Positions 17,829 through 30,153 of a stretch of DNA of 64,000 bases are shown here, in pieces. The stretch lies in contig NZ_JACSDK010000009.1 in NCBI RefSeq assembly GCF_014925385.1, positions 422,022-486,021 of the forward strand, in the 5' to 3' direction. The notes beneath the pieces were generated by a model. That model was not told the DNA's origin. It saw only the letters and a list, made by a program, of their open reading frames with translations, and did not search any database. The DNA is from Pelagibius marinus. GTDB lineage: Bacteria > Pseudomonadota > Alphaproteobacteria > Kiloniellales > Kiloniellaceae. How positions within the stretch are numbered: position 1 is the stretch's first letter; each line of letters begins with the position of its first letter. The position numbers and the translations under genes were made by a program.

Positions 17829-18167
17829 ATGATCGTTGGCCGCGTCATCGGCTGGTTTTTGCTGTTCTGCGCCCTGGTGCTGCTGGGCTGGGACGCCGTC
17901 TCGTCCCTCGACAACGGCACCTGGGGCTTCGCCGTGCTTGGCCAGCGCTGGTACGAGATCGACCAGGCCCTCGGCGGCTTTACCCTGAATACCCTGCAAG
18001 CCGGCATCGAGCGCAACATCTCCGTCGACCTCTGGGACAACGTCTTCGCGCCCGTGCTGCTGTGGCCGGCGGTGGCGGTCTTTGTCGTGCCGGGCGTCGT
18101 CTTCCTGCTGCTGTTCCGGCGCTGGGGCGGCGGACGCACGCAGCGGCGTTTCAGCGGCAAGCGCTGA
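17829..18167 (+). CDS. Small membrane protein of unknown function
   Basis: 112 residues with two predicted membrane helices, about 4-21 (GRVIGWFLLFCALVLLGW) and 73-96 (FAPVLLWPAVAVFVVPGVVF). Between them lies a 50-residue loop, and the tail RRWGGGRTQRRFSGKR is strongly basic and probably cytoplasmic. I do not recognise the family. The ATG at 17829 has GGGGGA five bases upstream; an in-frame ATG 12 bases earlier has a poorer site. It is convergent with lepA, 34 bases away. Confidence 0.7.
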   Translation: MIVGRVIGWFLLFCALVLLGWDAVSSLDNGTWGFAVLGQRWYEIDQALGGFTLNTLQAGIERNISVDLWDNVFAPVLLWPAVAVFVVPGVVFLLLFRRWGGGRTQRRFSGKR

Positions 18168-18201
18168 GCGGTCCAAACCGAGGCAGCGCGCGAAGCGCGG
18201 C

Positions 18202-20004
<1,803 letters not shown>

Positions 20005-20227
20005 GCTGGCTTGCGGACTGCCTCGGGAATACGGGTCCCGGAGATTTCGCCCCGGGGCCGGAATGGTTTCGGCGCGCAGGAAGATAGGGTGCGCCGCCCC
20101 GCTAATCAACGCTTCCCGTCGCCCCCCTGCCGGGCCGGCGCCGCCCGAATTTGTCTCGAAGTCGTCACACACCCTCTGCAAAGCAGCATGTTAGCCCTCA
20201 ACCACTAGTGTTAGGGGGAGGACCCAG

Positions 20228-20530
20228 GTGAAGAGCCACAATATCCTGATCGAGCCGTGGCGCGAGAAGTCGAATTTTACCCACGAGCGGGGGGAGCGGC
20301 TGTTCCGCTGGACGGTGACCTACCGCTACGAGGACAGCCGGCCGGCCGAGGGCGCGCAGGGCGGCGTACGCTTCGGGCAGGGCACGGCCAGGACCCACGC
20401 GGAGGCGCGTCAGGCAGCGGAAGATTTTCTTGCAGAGCGGGGTGTGGAGTTGCATTGGCAGCCCCCCGCCAGTTCCACCACGCGAATTCTGACGCCCCGC
20501 TCCGGAAAGCCGCGCTTTCTTCAGCTTTGA
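20228..20530 (+). CDS. Small hypothetical protein
   Basis: 100 residues starting at a GTG with an AGGGGGAGGA ribosome site. The protein has aromatic and charged segments (ILIEPWREKSNF, RWTVTYRYEDSRP, RTHAEARQAAEDFLAERGVEL), suggesting a small soluble domain of mixed strands plus one helix. No signal peptide or membrane helix is visible. I do not recognise a family. It sits alone between lepA (opposite strand) and the next small secreted protein. Confidence 0.65.
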   Translation: MKSHNILIEPWREKSNFTHERGERLFRWTVTYRYEDSRPAEGAQGGVRFGQGTARTHAEARQAAEDFLAERGVELHWQPPASSTTRILTPRSGKPRFLQL

Positions 20531-20647
20531 GTATCCGGGCATTTTTGTTAATCTACCCGAAGATTTGGGGTGCATTGTCTCGATTCTTCACTGAATCTCA
20601 ACGCGGGGCACGGAGAATCGCAGGCCTCAGTACACTGAGGACGAACG

Positions 20648-21016
20648 ATGCGGAGAGGTTTCATGGGAAGTTTTTTCACGTCCGTGGGTGGCGGACTTCG
20701 CCTGGCAGCCTGTATTGCGATTGCAGGCGCTGTGTTCGCGGCGACCACGTCCCCCGCAGCAGCGGCGCGTAACGAGGCCCGCTGGTACCAGCAGAACTAC
20801 TGCATGGTGAAGGCTTACGAGGCGATGGGTAAGAAGGACTTCGCGACCTACGACAAGAACGCCCGCAAGTCCCGCGCCTACCTGATCCGCCACGGCGTGC
20901 CGGAGCATCACATCCGGGAACTGGAAGCCTTCATCAACAAGACGATTCGCCAGACCAAGGCGAGCAACAAGGCACATCAGGGCCCGCGCATTTGCATGCA
21001 GTGGTACAGCACCTGA
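20648..21016 (+). CDS. Small secreted protein of unknown function
   Basis: 122 residues with a Sec signal peptide ending SPAAAA before RNEARWYQ. The mature part is about 80 residues, helical and basic (YCMVKAYEAMGKKDFATYDKNARKSRAYL in two overlapping halves), with two cysteines that could form a disulfide (in NYCMV and RICMQ). The ATG has TGAGGA six bases upstream; a second ATG lies 15 bases in. An intrinsic terminator at 21106-21138 ends the unit. No family recognised. Confidence 0.75.
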   Translation: MRRGFMGSFFTSVGGGLRLAACIAIAGAVFAATTSPAAAARNEARWYQQNYCMVKAYEAMGKKDFATYDKNARKSRAYLIRHGVPEHHIRELEAFINKTIRQTKASNKAHQGPRICMQWYST

Positions 21017-21105
21017 GGCAGTAGCTCCCGATACGGTCGCGGCGGCGCCCAAGCGGCAGGTCAATCGCAAGGCAGCGCCCCGACAAGGCCACGAGATCAA
21101 AGCCC

Positions 21106-21138
21106 GGCCCGGTCCACAAAGGACCGGGCCTTTTCTTT
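21106..21138 (+). terminator. Intrinsic terminator
   Basis: A perfect 10-bp stem GGCCCGGTCC/GGACCGGGCC with loop ACAAA is followed by TTTTCTTT. It lies 90 bases after the small secreted protein gene. Confidence 0.9.
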
Positions 21139-21282
21139 GTCCCGCTTCCATTCCGCCCGTCCCGCGTCGCGCGCACACGCTTCGCGCGCCCCCGGTTCGC
21201 GCGCCCTGGGGTCCACCGGCGGCCCAGCCGACTGTTGCATCCTTGCAACTCGAAGTGCGGAAATACCACAGGTAAACGGTTC

Positions 21283-21298
21283 TTAACCTTTCGTTAAC
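21283..21298 (+). promoter_or_regulatory. CtrA-type binding site TTAA-N7-TTAAC
   Basis: TTAACCTTTCGTTAAC fits the full CtrA consensus TTAA(N7)TTAAC exactly. It lies 62 bases upstream of the ATG of the 59-residue gene at 21360. CtrA is the cell-cycle and motility response regulator of alphaproteobacteria; boxes placed like this often overlap the -35 region of CtrA-activated promoters. Binding is inferred from sequence only. Confidence 0.6.
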
Positions 21299-21359
21299 CA
21301 CACTCGACCGACCCTGGCCAGTGTCGCCGTATCCCGTTGATGGGCAGGGAAAATTCATT

Positions 21360-21539
21360 ATGGACCGGAGAATCAGCGAAGCCGAGGCACGCGAATATGC
21401 CGCGATGACTTGGGCGCTGGCCGCGCGGGCGGAAGCCGCCGGCAATATCAAGCTAGCCAAGGAACTGGTTGAGCGGGCCCGCAAGGCCGACGAGCTTTGG
21501 GCCCGCTGCACGGACAGCGAGTACCGCCTGGCCCGCTGA
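21360..21539 (+). CDS. Small hypothetical protein (59 residues)
   Basis: A short helical, charged protein of 59 residues rich in Ala, Glu and Arg (SEAEAREYAAMTWALAARAE, then KLAKELVERARKADELW), compatible with a two-helix hairpin. No signal or membrane segment. The ATG at 21360 has CAGGGA nine bases upstream; a GTG at 21321 is in frame but less likely. A CtrA-type box precedes it. I do not recognise a family. Confidence 0.65.
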   Translation: MDRRISEAEAREYAAMTWALAARAEAAGNIKLAKELVERARKADELWARCTDSEYRLAR

Positions 21540-21688
21540 ACAGCGGAAAACCCGCCCCGCAGCCGCCTCACCGAGGGGCTATTCAGGGGTCGCAGATGAC
21601 TTGTCTTTGATGGCCGATAGCCGCCGGCGGCCAGCCGGCGCGCTGCACCTTCGCCGGACCCGCAGCCCGGCCTTTCAGCCCCTGCCCC

Positions 21689-24088
21689 TCAGCCTCTCAG
21701 GGTGCCGCCCGTGGCCTTGGTGACCTGGGCCACCACCTTCTCCGCCACCGCCTCGATCTCCTGATCCGTCAGCGTCGCCTCGCGCGGCTGCAGCGTGACG
21801 GCGATGGCCAGCGACTTCTTGCCCGGCTCCACGCCCTTGCCCTGGTAGACGTCAAACAGCGACACCCCGGCGATCAGCGCCTTGTCGGCACCGCGCGCGG
21901 CGCGCAGCACCTTCTCCGCCGGCACCTCCTCGTCGACCAGGAAGGCGAAGTCGCGCGACACCGGCTGGAAGGGCGAAAGCTCCAGCAGGCTGCGCTTCTG
22001 CTTGCCGGCGCGCGGCAGCGGAATGGCGTCGAGGAAGACCTCGAAGGCCACCGCCGGGCCCTTCAGGTCCAGCGCCTTCAGCACCCGCGGGTGCAACTCG
22101 CCGAACTGGGCCAGCACCTTGGGGCCGAGGCGCAGCACGCCGGAGCGCCCGGGGTGGTACCAGCCCGGCGCGTCGCGGGTGACCTGCAGGTTCTCCACCG
22201 GCGCCTCGCAGGCGCCCAGCACCGCCTCGGCGTCGCCCTTGGCGTCGAAGACGTCGGCCGCCCGGGCCCCGCCGGCCCAGTGGCGCGGCTGGAACTCGCC
22301 GGCGCGCAGCCCGGCGGCCACGGTCAGCTGGCCTTCCGGCGTGTCGTCGACGTACTGCGGGCCGACCTCGAAGAGCGCCAGGTCGCCGTAGCCGCGGTCG
22401 GCGTTGCGCACGGCGGCGGTGGCGAGATTGGCCAGCGGCGTCGGCCGCATGACGTCCAGGTCGGCGGAAATCGGGTTGGCCAGGCGCAGGGCCTCTGCGC
22501 CGCCGCCGAAGAGCGCGGCCTCCTTGGAGGAGACGAAGGAGAAGGTCACCCCCTCCAACATGCCGCGCCAGACCAGCGCCGTGCGCGCCGCCGAGACGCG
22601 GCGCTGCGCCGCGGTCAGCACCGCGCGCGGCAGGTAGCTGTCGCGCGGCAGCTCGACCTCGGGAATGTCGTCGTAGCCGTGGATGCGCATGACTTCCTCG
22701 ACCAGGCAGGCCTCGGACTCCACGTCGGGGCGCCAGCTCGGCGGCACCGCGGCGATCGCGCCGTTTTCCTGCGCCACCTCAAAGCCCAGGCGCTCCAGGA
22801 TCTCCGCCTGGCGCGCCGGGGCGACCTCCATGCCGCCCAGCTCCGCAACGCGGGCCGGGCGCAGGGTGACGCGCCGCGTCTCCGGCGGAATCTCACCGGC
22901 GCTGACCACCTCGCTGGCCTCGCCGCCGCAGAGCTCCAGGATCAGGCGGGTGGCCACGTCCACGCCCCAGACCGCCGACTGCGGGTCCAGGCCGCGCTCG
23001 AAGCGGAAGCGGGCGTCGGAATGGATGCCGAGCTTGCGCCCCGTCCGGGCCACCATGTCCGGGTCGAAGAGCGCGACCTCAAGGAAGACGTTGGTGGTGT
23101 CCGCCTGGCAGCCCGACAGCTCGCCGCCCATGACGCCGCCGATGCCTTCGGGCCCGTTGTCGTCGTGGATGGCCACCATCTCGGCGTCCAGGGTGTAGGT
23201 GTCGCCGTCCAGGGCCAGGATCTCGGCGCCCGGCTGGGCGAAGCGCATGACCACGTCGCCCTTCACCTTGTCGGCGTCGAAGACGTGCAGCGGCCGGCCC
23301 AGGTCGTAGGTGACGTAGTTGGTGATGTCGACCAGCGCCGAGATGGGGCGCAGGCCGATGGCGCGCAGGCGGTCCTGCATCCACTTCGGGCTGGGGCCGT
23401 TCTTCACGCCGCGGAAGTAGCGCCCGGCGACGAAGGGACAGGCCTCCTGGCGGTCGGCCGGCAGGTCGCGCCGCCACTTGATGGGGCTCTCGAAGCCGCC
23501 CGGCTGGCGCGTGCTGTCGAAGGGCTTCAGGCTGCCGAGACCGGCGGCCACCAGGTCGCGGGCGACGCCGCGCACGCCCAGGCAGTCGCCGCGGTTCGGC
23601 GTGATGGCGATCTCGATGACCGGGTCGTTGAGGCCGGCGACCTCGGCGAAGGGCGCGCCGAGCGGCGCGTCCTCGGGCAGGTCGATGATGCCCTCGTGCT
23701 CGTCGGAAAGGCCCATCTCGCGTTCGGAGACCAGCATGCCGTTGGAGGCCTCGCCGCGGATCTTGCCGGCCTTCAGGGTCAGGTCGATGCCCGGCACGTA
23801 GCTGCCGACGGGGGCGAAGACGCCCTTCATGCCCGTGCGCGCGTTGGGCGCGCCGCAGACCACCTGCACCTCCTCCGTGCCGGTGTCGACGACGCAGACG
23901 CGCAGGCGGTCGGCGTTGGGGTGCGGGCGCGCCTCCTTCACGTAGGCCACGGTGAAGGGCTTCAGGGTCTCGGCGCGGTCCTCCACGCCCTCGACCTCCA
24001 GGCCGATCATCGACAGCTTGTCGGTGATCTCCTTCAGGGAAGCCCCGGTCTCCAGGTGGTCTTTCAGCCAGCTCAGCGTGAACTTCAT
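21689..24088 (-). CDS. pheT: Phenylalanine--tRNA ligase beta subunit
   Basis: 799 residues, the usual size. An N-terminal tRNA-binding domain (VKEARPHPNADRLRVCVVDTG, CGAPNARTGMKGVFAP) is followed by B3/B4 and B5 domains (RPARVAELGG, HGYDDIPEVELP), a catalytic-like core and a C-terminal FDX-ACB domain with PVSRDFAFLVDEEVPAEKV and LFDVYQGKGVEPGKKSLA. With PheS it forms the heterotetramer that charges tRNA-Phe; the B3/B4 region edits mischarged Tyr-tRNA. It starts four bases after the pheS stop, in one operon. Confidence 0.97.
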   Translation of the reverse strand: MKFTLSWLKDHLETGASLKEITDKLSMIGLEVEGVEDRAETLKPFTVAYVKEARPHPNADRLRVCVVDTGTEEVQVVCGAPNARTGMKGVFAPVGSYVPGIDLTLKAGKIRGEASNGMLVSEREMGLSDEHEGIIDLPEDAPLGAPFAEVAGLNDPVIEIAITPNRGDCLGVRGVARDLVAAGLGSLKPFDSTRQPGGFESPIKWRRDLPADRQEACPFVAGRYFRGVKNGPSPKWMQDRLRAIGLRPISALVDITNYVTYDLGRPLHVFDADKVKGDVVMRFAQPGAEILALDGDTYTLDAEMVAIHDDNGPEGIGGVMGGELSGCQADTTNVFLEVALFDPDMVARTGRKLGIHSDARFRFERGLDPQSAVWGVDVATRLILELCGGEASEVVSAGEIPPETRRVTLRPARVAELGGMEVAPARQAEILERLGFEVAQENGAIAAVPPSWRPDVESEACLVEEVMRIHGYDDIPEVELPRDSYLPRAVLTAAQRRVSAARTALVWRGMLEGVTFSFVSSKEAALFGGGAEALRLANPISADLDVMRPTPLANLATAAVRNADRGYGDLALFEVGPQYVDDTPEGQLTVAAGLRAGEFQPRHWAGGARAADVFDAKGDAEAVLGACEAPVENLQVTRDAPGWYHPGRSGVLRLGPKVLAQFGELHPRVLKALDLKGPAVAFEVFLDAIPLPRAGKQKRSLLELSPFQPVSRDFAFLVDEEVPAEKVLRAARGADKALIAGVSLFDVYQGKGVEPGKKSLAIAVTLQPREATLTDQEIEAVAEKVVAQVTKATGGTLRG

Positions 24089-24092
24089 GACG

Positions 24093-25163
<1,071 letters not shown>

Positions 25164-25264
25164 TGATCCGCCTCTGCCGCCCCGTCCGGCGCGCCGCTGC
25201 GATAGGGCGCGCCTCTTAGCGGACGGGGGTCACTGGTTTACCGGAATGCTCAGGGCCCAAGAAC

Positions 25265-25621
25265 TTACGCTTGGGCGGCCTTCGCCTGCTCCACCAGGGA
25301 CTTAAAGGCTTCGGGCTCACGCACCGCCAGGTCGGACAACACCTTGCGGTCGAGCTCGATGCCGGCCCGCTTGATGCCGTTCATAAACTGGGAGTAGGTG
25401 AGGCCGTGAAGGCGGGCGCCGGCGTTGATGCGCTGGATCCACAGGGAGCGGAAGTTGCGCTTCTTAACGCGGCGGTCGCGATAGGCGTACTGCAGGCCCT
25501 TCTCGACCCGCTCGATCGCGACGGTATAGACGTTCTTGCCGCGGCCACGGTAGCCCTTGGCGCGCTTCATAACCTTCTGGTGACGGGCGTGAGTGGTTAC
25601 GCCCCGCTTTGCTCGTGCCAT
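25265..25621 (-). CDS. rplT: Large ribosomal subunit protein bL20
   Basis: 118 residues, full length. It begins [24 protein letters not shown] in two parts and continues with [23 protein letters not shown], the bL20 signature. It binds 23S rRNA early in 50S assembly, and in several bacteria represses its own rpmI-rplT unit by binding the mRNA leader. It follows rpmI by 13 bases. Confidence 0.98.
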   Translation of the reverse strand: MARAKRGVTTHARHQKVMKRAKGYRGRGKNVYTVAIERVEKGLQYAYRDRRVKKRNFRSLWIQRINAGARLHGLTYSQFMNGIKRAGIELDRKVLSDLAVREPEAFKSLVEQAKAAQA

Positions 25622-25634
25622 GTCGTCGCCTCCC

Positions 25635-25838
25635 TTACTTCGCGTAAATCAGGAAGTTGCGCTTGACGATCTTGGCATCAGCATCGCTCAAGGTGCTCAT
25701 GGCGCGCGTGCTGCGGATCATCTTCTGGGGGCGGCGGCGCATCATGTGGCGCTTGCCCGAGTGCTTGAACTTGACCTTGCCGGTGGCGGTGAAGCGGAAA
25801 CGCTTCTTGGCCCCGGACTTATTCTTCAGCTTGGGCAT
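25635..25838 (-). CDS. rpmI: Large ribosomal subunit protein bL35
   Basis: 67 residues beginning [14 protein letters not shown], with [18 protein letters not shown] in the middle, the standard bL35 pattern. The ATG at 25838 is the family start; in-frame codons upstream to 25907 belong to the leader. AAAGGAT lies a few bases upstream as ribosome site. A strong promoter is visible about 85 bases upstream (25922-25950). Confidence 0.97.
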   Translation of the reverse strand: MPKLKNKSGAKKRFRFTATGKVKFKHSGKRHMMRRRPQKMIRSTRAMSTLSDADAKIVKRNFLIYAK

Positions 25839-25921
25839 TTTCCATCCTTTCTGAACGAAACCAGACGGTTGGAGCGGCTGGGCATGCCCTTTAGCCGGAC
25901 CGCTCACTATGAGAACGCGGG

Positions 25922-25950
25922 GTTATAGCCCCCCGGAAGGGGGATTGCAA
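25922..25950 (-). promoter_or_regulatory. Sigma-70-type promoter of rpmI-rplT-pheS-pheT
   Basis: On the minus strand: -35 TTGCAA (25950-25945), a 17-base spacer and -10 TATAAC (25927-25922), both close to consensus with optimal spacing. The spacer is itself a palindrome (CCCCC-TTCC-GGGGG core). Transcription would begin near 25915, leaving a leader of about 77 bases before rpmI. Confidence 0.75.
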
Positions 25951-26081
25951 GGGACTCAGACGCGCCCGGACCCCGCGGAAATCCTGGGGTTTCGGGGCTC
26001 TGCCGGGGGAAATGGTTAACGCAGGGTCTCCGGGCCGCTGCCACGGGCGGCGCCGGGAGGCCGCCCGCCCGGGGGCGCCGC

Positions 26082-26618
26082 TTAACGCGGCGCCATGACC
26101 ATGGTCATCTGGCGGCCTTCGATCTTGGGGAACTGCTCCACCTTGGCCTTCTCTTCCATCTCCTCGCGGACACGGTCGAGGACCTGCTTGCCGAGGTCCT
26201 GGTGGACCATCTCGCGGCCGCGGAAGCGCATGGTCACCTTGACCTTGTCGCCTTCGTCGATGAAGCGGTGGATGGCCCGCATCTTCACCTCGTAGTCGTG
26301 GGTGTCGATGTTGGGGCGCATCTTGATCTCCTTGACCTCGATGACCTTCTGCTTTTTGCGGGCCTCGTTCTTCTTCTTCTGGGCCTCGTAGCGGAAGCGG
26401 CCGTAGTCGAGAATCTTGCAGACCGGCGGATCGGCGTTGGGCGAGACCTCCATGAGGTCCAGCCCGGCGTCCTCGGCGCGGCGCAGCGCATCGGCGACGG
26501 AAACGACGCCGACCTGCTCTCCATCCTGGTCGACTAGGCGTACTTGGGGCGACGTGATCATGTCGTTCACACGCGGTCCGTCGCGGGACGGCGTGGCGTC
26601 AAAGGGTGGGCGTGCTAT
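26082..26618 (-). CDS. infC: Translation initiation factor IF-3, probably starting at ATA
   Basis: 178 residues if read from an ATA codon at 26618. That start has the SD TAAGGAG at 26633-26627, eight bases away, and gives an N-terminus [19 protein letters not shown] matching the usual IF-3 lead-in before RVRLID-like sequence. The only standard start near the N-terminus is a GTG at 26570, which has no SD, would cut off the conserved GPR(V/I)N segment and leave just 162 residues. Core motifs are [20 protein letters not shown] and [18 protein letters not shown]-3 binds the 30S subunit and rejects non-standard start codons; E. coli infC uses AUU for feedback control. It lies 162 bases downstream of thrS. 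Confidence 0.9.
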   Translation of the reverse strand: MARPPFDATPSRDGPRVNDMITSPQVRLVDQDGEQVGVVSVADALRRAEDAGLDLMEVSPNADPPVCKILDYGRFRYEAQKKKNEARKKQKVIEVKEIKMRPNIDTHDYEVKMRAIHRFIDEGDKVKVTMRFRGREMVHQDLGKQVLDRVREEMEEKAKVEQFPKIEGRQMTMVMAPR

Positions 26619-26780
26619 CGCTTAAGCTCCTTATTCCCGTTACAGGGGGTCCCATTCAGGCGTTTCCCTGGTCCCACCGCCGAAAGCGGCGACCTCCCCA
26701 TCTCTCCGGCTGGGCGCTTCCGAGCTTGCCCCGGCTCACCGCCCCCCGAAATCTGCTGCATCAACCAAATTTACCTACAG

Positions 26781-28733
26781 CTATTGGCCCCGCGGCGGCT
26801 CTGCGCCCGGAACTGCTGCTTCTTCCCTGATCCTAGCTACTGCTTCGCCGAGCGCAAGGACCTCTTGATCCTTGCTGCCCAGGCGGCGCAGGGCGACCTT
26901 GCCTTCCTCGGCCTCGCGGCGCCCGACCACGGCGATGACCGGCACCTTGGCCAGCGAGTGTTCGCGCACCTTATAGTTGATTTTTTCGTTGCGCAGATCC
27001 GTCTCGACGCGAAGGCCCGCCACGGCGAAAGCGGCCCGCACCTCTTCGGCATAGTCGTTGGCGTCGGAGGTGATGGTCGCCACCACCGCCTGCTGCGGGG
27101 CCAACCAGAGCGGGAAGCGCCCGGCGTACTGCTCGATGAGGATGGCCAGGAAGCGCTCGAAGGAGCCGAGGATCGCCCGGTGCAGCATGACCGGGCGGTG
27201 CTTCCCGCCGTCTTCGCCGATGTAGTTGGCGCCCAGGCGCTCGGGCAGCACGAAATCGACCTGGAAGGTGCCGCACTGCCAGTCGCGGCCGATGGCGTCG
27301 CGCAGCACGAACTCCAGCTTCGGGCCGTAGAAGGCGCCCTCGCCGGGGTTCAGGGTGTAGTCCAGCCCGGCCTCCTCGACCGCGTCCTTCAGGGCCTGCT
27401 CGGCCTTGTCCCAGGTGGCGTCGTCGCCGGCGCGCACCGCCGGGCGGTCGGAGAACTTCACCACCAGCTCGTCGAAGCCGAAGTCGCGGTAGATCGTGCG
27501 CAGCAGGTCGCAGAAGATCACCGTCTCGCTGTTGATCTGGTCGGGCGTGCAGAAGATGTGGGCGTCGTCCTGGGTGAAGGCGCGCACCCGCATCATGCCG
27601 TGCAGCGCGCCGGAAGGCTCGTTGCGGTGGCAGGAGCCGAATTCCGCCATGCGCAGCGGCAGGTCGCGGTAGCTGGTGATGCCCTGCTTGAAGATCTGCA
27701 CGTGGCCCGGGCAGTTCATCGGCTTCACCGCCAGGGAGCGTTCCTCGGACTCGGCGATGAACATGTGCTCGTGGAACTTCTCCCAGTGGCCCGAGGCCTC
27801 CCACAGCGAGCGGTCGATAAGCTGCGGCGTCTTCACCTCGACATAGCCGGCCGCCTCCAGGCGCTGGCGCATGTAGCGCTCCACCGTGCGGTAGAGGCTC
27901 CAGCCCTTGGGGTGCCAGAAGACCGAGCCGGCGGCCTCTTCCTGCATGTGGAAGAGGTTCATCTCCCGGCCCAGGCGCCGGTGGTCGCGCTTTTCGGCCT
28001 CCTCCAGCATGGTGAGGTAGGCCTTGAGCTGCTTTTCCGTCTCCCAGCAGGTGCCGTAGATACGCTGCAGCTGCTCGTTGCGGGCGTCGCCGCGCCAATA
28101 GGCGCCGGAGATCTTGGTCAGCTTGAAGGCATGGCCCAGCTTGCCCGTGGCGGGCAGATGCGGGCCGATGCAGAGGTCCAGCCAGTCGCCCTGGCGGTAG
28201 ATCGAGATTTCCGCGTCGTCCGCCAGGGTTTCGATGTGCTCGGCCTTGTACTTCTCGCCGATCTCCGCGAAGTGCCGGATCGCCGCGTCGCGGTCCCAGA
28301 CCTCGCGGATGATCTCCTCGTTGCGGTCGACGATCTCGTGCATCCGCTTCTCGATGACCACCAGATCGTCGGGCGTGAAGGGCTCGTCGCGGGCGAAATC
28401 GTAGTAGAAGCCGTTCTCGATGGCCGGGCCGAAGGTCACCTGGGTGCCGGGATAAAGTTCCTGCACCGCCTCGGCCAGCACGTGGGCGCAGTCGTGGCGC
28501 AGCAGTTCCAGGCTGTCCTCGTGGCCGGCGGTCACGATCTCCACCGCCGCGTCCTGCTCGATGGGGCGCGACAGGTCGCGCAGCGCGCCGTCGACCTTCA
28601 CGGCCAGGGCCGCCTTGGCGAGCCCGGGCCCGATGGAAGCGGCGATCTCGCCACCGGTGACCGGCCCGTCGTAGCTGCGCGTGCTGCCGTCGGGAAGGGT
28701 GATGGAGAGCTTGCTTTGCGTCGTAACTGCCAT
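26781..28733 (-). CDS. thrS: Threonine--tRNA ligase
   Basis: 650 residues. An N-terminal TGS domain ([19 protein letters not shown]) is followed by an editing domain with [16 protein letters not shown], and a class II catalytic core with [11 protein letters not shown] (zinc ligand Cys), FRMAEFG-like [20 protein letters not shown] and the motif 3 region [17 protein letters not shown]. An anticodon-binding domain closes it ([19 protein letters not shown]). The ATG at 28733 gives the family N-terminus; codons further upstream do not fit. The ribosome site is weak. It heads the thrS-infC-rpmI-rplT-pheST cluster. Confidence 0.97.
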   Translation of the reverse strand: MAVTTQSKLSITLPDGSTRSYDGPVTGGEIAASIGPGLAKAALAVKVDGALRDLSRPIEQDAAVEIVTAGHEDSLELLRHDCAHVLAEAVQELYPGTQVTFGPAIENGFYYDFARDEPFTPDDLVVIEKRMHEIVDRNEEIIREVWDRDAAIRHFAEIGEKYKAEHIETLADDAEISIYRQGDWLDLCIGPHLPATGKLGHAFKLTKISGAYWRGDARNEQLQRIYGTCWETEKQLKAYLTMLEEAEKRDHRRLGREMNLFHMQEEAAGSVFWHPKGWSLYRTVERYMRQRLEAAGYVEVKTPQLIDRSLWEASGHWEKFHEHMFIAESEERSLAVKPMNCPGHVQIFKQGITSYRDLPLRMAEFGSCHRNEPSGALHGMMRVRAFTQDDAHIFCTPDQINSETVIFCDLLRTIYRDFGFDELVVKFSDRPAVRAGDDATWDKAEQALKDAVEEAGLDYTLNPGEGAFYGPKLEFVLRDAIGRDWQCGTFQVDFVLPERLGANYIGEDGGKHRPVMLHRAILGSFERFLAILIEQYAGRFPLWLAPQQAVVATITSDANDYAEEVRAAFAVAGLRVETDLRNEKINYKVREHSLAKVPVIAVVGRREAEEGKVALRRLGSKDQEVLALGEAVARIREEAAVPGAEPPRGQ

Positions 28734-28860
28734 GATAAATCCCGGAAATCCGGGTCCTGTTAGAAAGCGGGGGGACTTTAGAAGGATTACAAGGGCTGTC
28801 AAGCAGCGCCCCGGGAGGGGTGCGGTCAGCCGAGAGGCCCTGGGCGGTGCCCAGGGCCCA

Positions 28861-30075
28861 TCAAGTTCGCGTGGCCCGCTGGCCGGCCCCGGCGCGCAGG
28901 ACCTCGCGGTAGATGGCCAGGGTGCGCGCGCACATCTGGTCCTTGGAGAACTCGGCCCGGACCCGGGCGATGGCCTCGTCGTGCAGGCGGGCCCGAGCAT
29001 CGGGCGCCAGGGAGAGGGCTTTGCGCAGCCCCTCGGCCAGGGCCTTGGGGTCGCCGGAGGGGAATAGGAAGCCGGTGCGCCCGGAAATCAGCTGCTCGCG
29101 CGCGCCACCGTGGTTGCTGGCCACCACCGGTCGGCCCATGGCCTGCGCCTCGCCCACCACGCGGCCGAAGCCTTCCGGGTCGGTCGAGGCCGAAACCACC
29201 ACGTCGGAGAGCATGTAGGCCGCCGGCATGTCGTTGCACTCGTCCGTGATCGAGGCCCGGCTTTCGAGTTCGTAGCTGCCGATCAGCGCCTCCAGCTCGC
29301 GGCGGTAGCCGGTGCGGCCCTGGTCGGAGCCGACGAAGACGCAGCGGTAATCGATGTCGCGCAGGTGGGTCAGCGCCTCCAGCAGGACCGCCTGGCCCTT
29401 CCAGCGGCTGAGGCGACCGGGCATGAGGATCAGGGGCACGCCGTCGGGCAGGCGCCAGCGGGTGGAGAGCTGGATCATGCGCTCGGCCGAGACCCGGTCC
29501 GGGTCGAAGCGCGCCAGGTCGATGCCGCGGCGGATGACGCGCAGGCGCGCCGGGTCGACATTGTAGTTTTCGCGCACGTGCTCGGCGATGAACTCGGAGA
29601 TGGCGATCACCCGCTCGCCCTCGGCCATGATTTGGTTGTAGCGCTTCTTGATGGCGTTGGAGAAATTGTAGGGTGCGTGGAAGGTGGTGATGAAGTGGGC
29701 GCCGGTATGCTGGCAGGCGGCCTTGGCCGACCAGGCAGGCGCGCGCGAGCGCACGTGCACCACATCGACCTTGTAGCTTTCGATGATGCGTTCCAGGCGC
29801 GCGATGTTGCGGTAGATGACGATGGGGTTCTTGGAGGCCACCGGCAGCTTCAGGTGCAGGGCGCCGGCGCGCTTCAGGTCGTTCTCCATCAGTCCGCCTT
29901 CGGAAACGACGATGGCGGTGCCGCCCGAGCCGACAATGGCCGCGGCAATCTCTACGGTGCCGCGCTCGGCGCCGCCCGTCACCAGGCTGGGCACGATCTG
30001 CAACACCACCGGGCCACCGCTGGCCGTGGCCCTTTCGACTTCTGTCACACCGATGTTAACGTCTGGAACGCTCAT
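28861..30075 (-). CDS. Glycosyltransferase family 4 protein
   Basis: 404 residues of GT-B fold. The N-terminal Rossmann half has [20 protein letters not shown], and the C-terminal half has [20 protein letters not shown] and the [20 protein letters not shown] sugar-nucleotide-binding E-x7-E motif. It is a cytoplasmic retaining transferase, probably using an NDP-sugar or NDP-heptose to extend a surface glycan; donor and acceptor are unknown. A GC-rich hairpin at 28842-28860 follows the stop. It is divergent from the alpha/beta hydrolase. Confidence 0.88.
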   Translation of the reverse strand: MSVPDVNIGVTEVERATASGGPVVLQIVPSLVTGGAERGTVEIAAAIVGSGGTAIVVSEGGLMENDLKRAGALHLKLPVASKNPIVIYRNIARLERIIESYKVDVVHVRSRAPAWSAKAACQHTGAHFITTFHAPYNFSNAIKKRYNQIMAEGERVIAISEFIAEHVRENYNVDPARLRVIRRGIDLARFDPDRVSAERMIQLSTRWRLPDGVPLILMPGRLSRWKGQAVLLEALTHLRDIDYRCVFVGSDQGRTGYRRELEALIGSYELESRASITDECNDMPAAYMLSDVVVSASTDPEGFGRVVGEAQAMGRPVVASNHGGAREQLISGRTGFLFPSGDPKALAEGLRKALSLAPDARARLHDEAIARVRAEFSKDQMCARTLAIYREVLRAGAGQRATRT

Positions 30076-30153
30076 TGACCTTGCTGTTCCCGCTGCACGA
30101 AAGGCTCATGCCACAGAACTGCTTGCCACAGAAACCCTTTATTGTGAGTTAGC

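Noticed and set aside
26082..26570. infC read from the GTG at 26570
   Set aside because: It lacks a ribosome site and removes the conserved N-terminal segment; kept only as an alternative to the ATA start.
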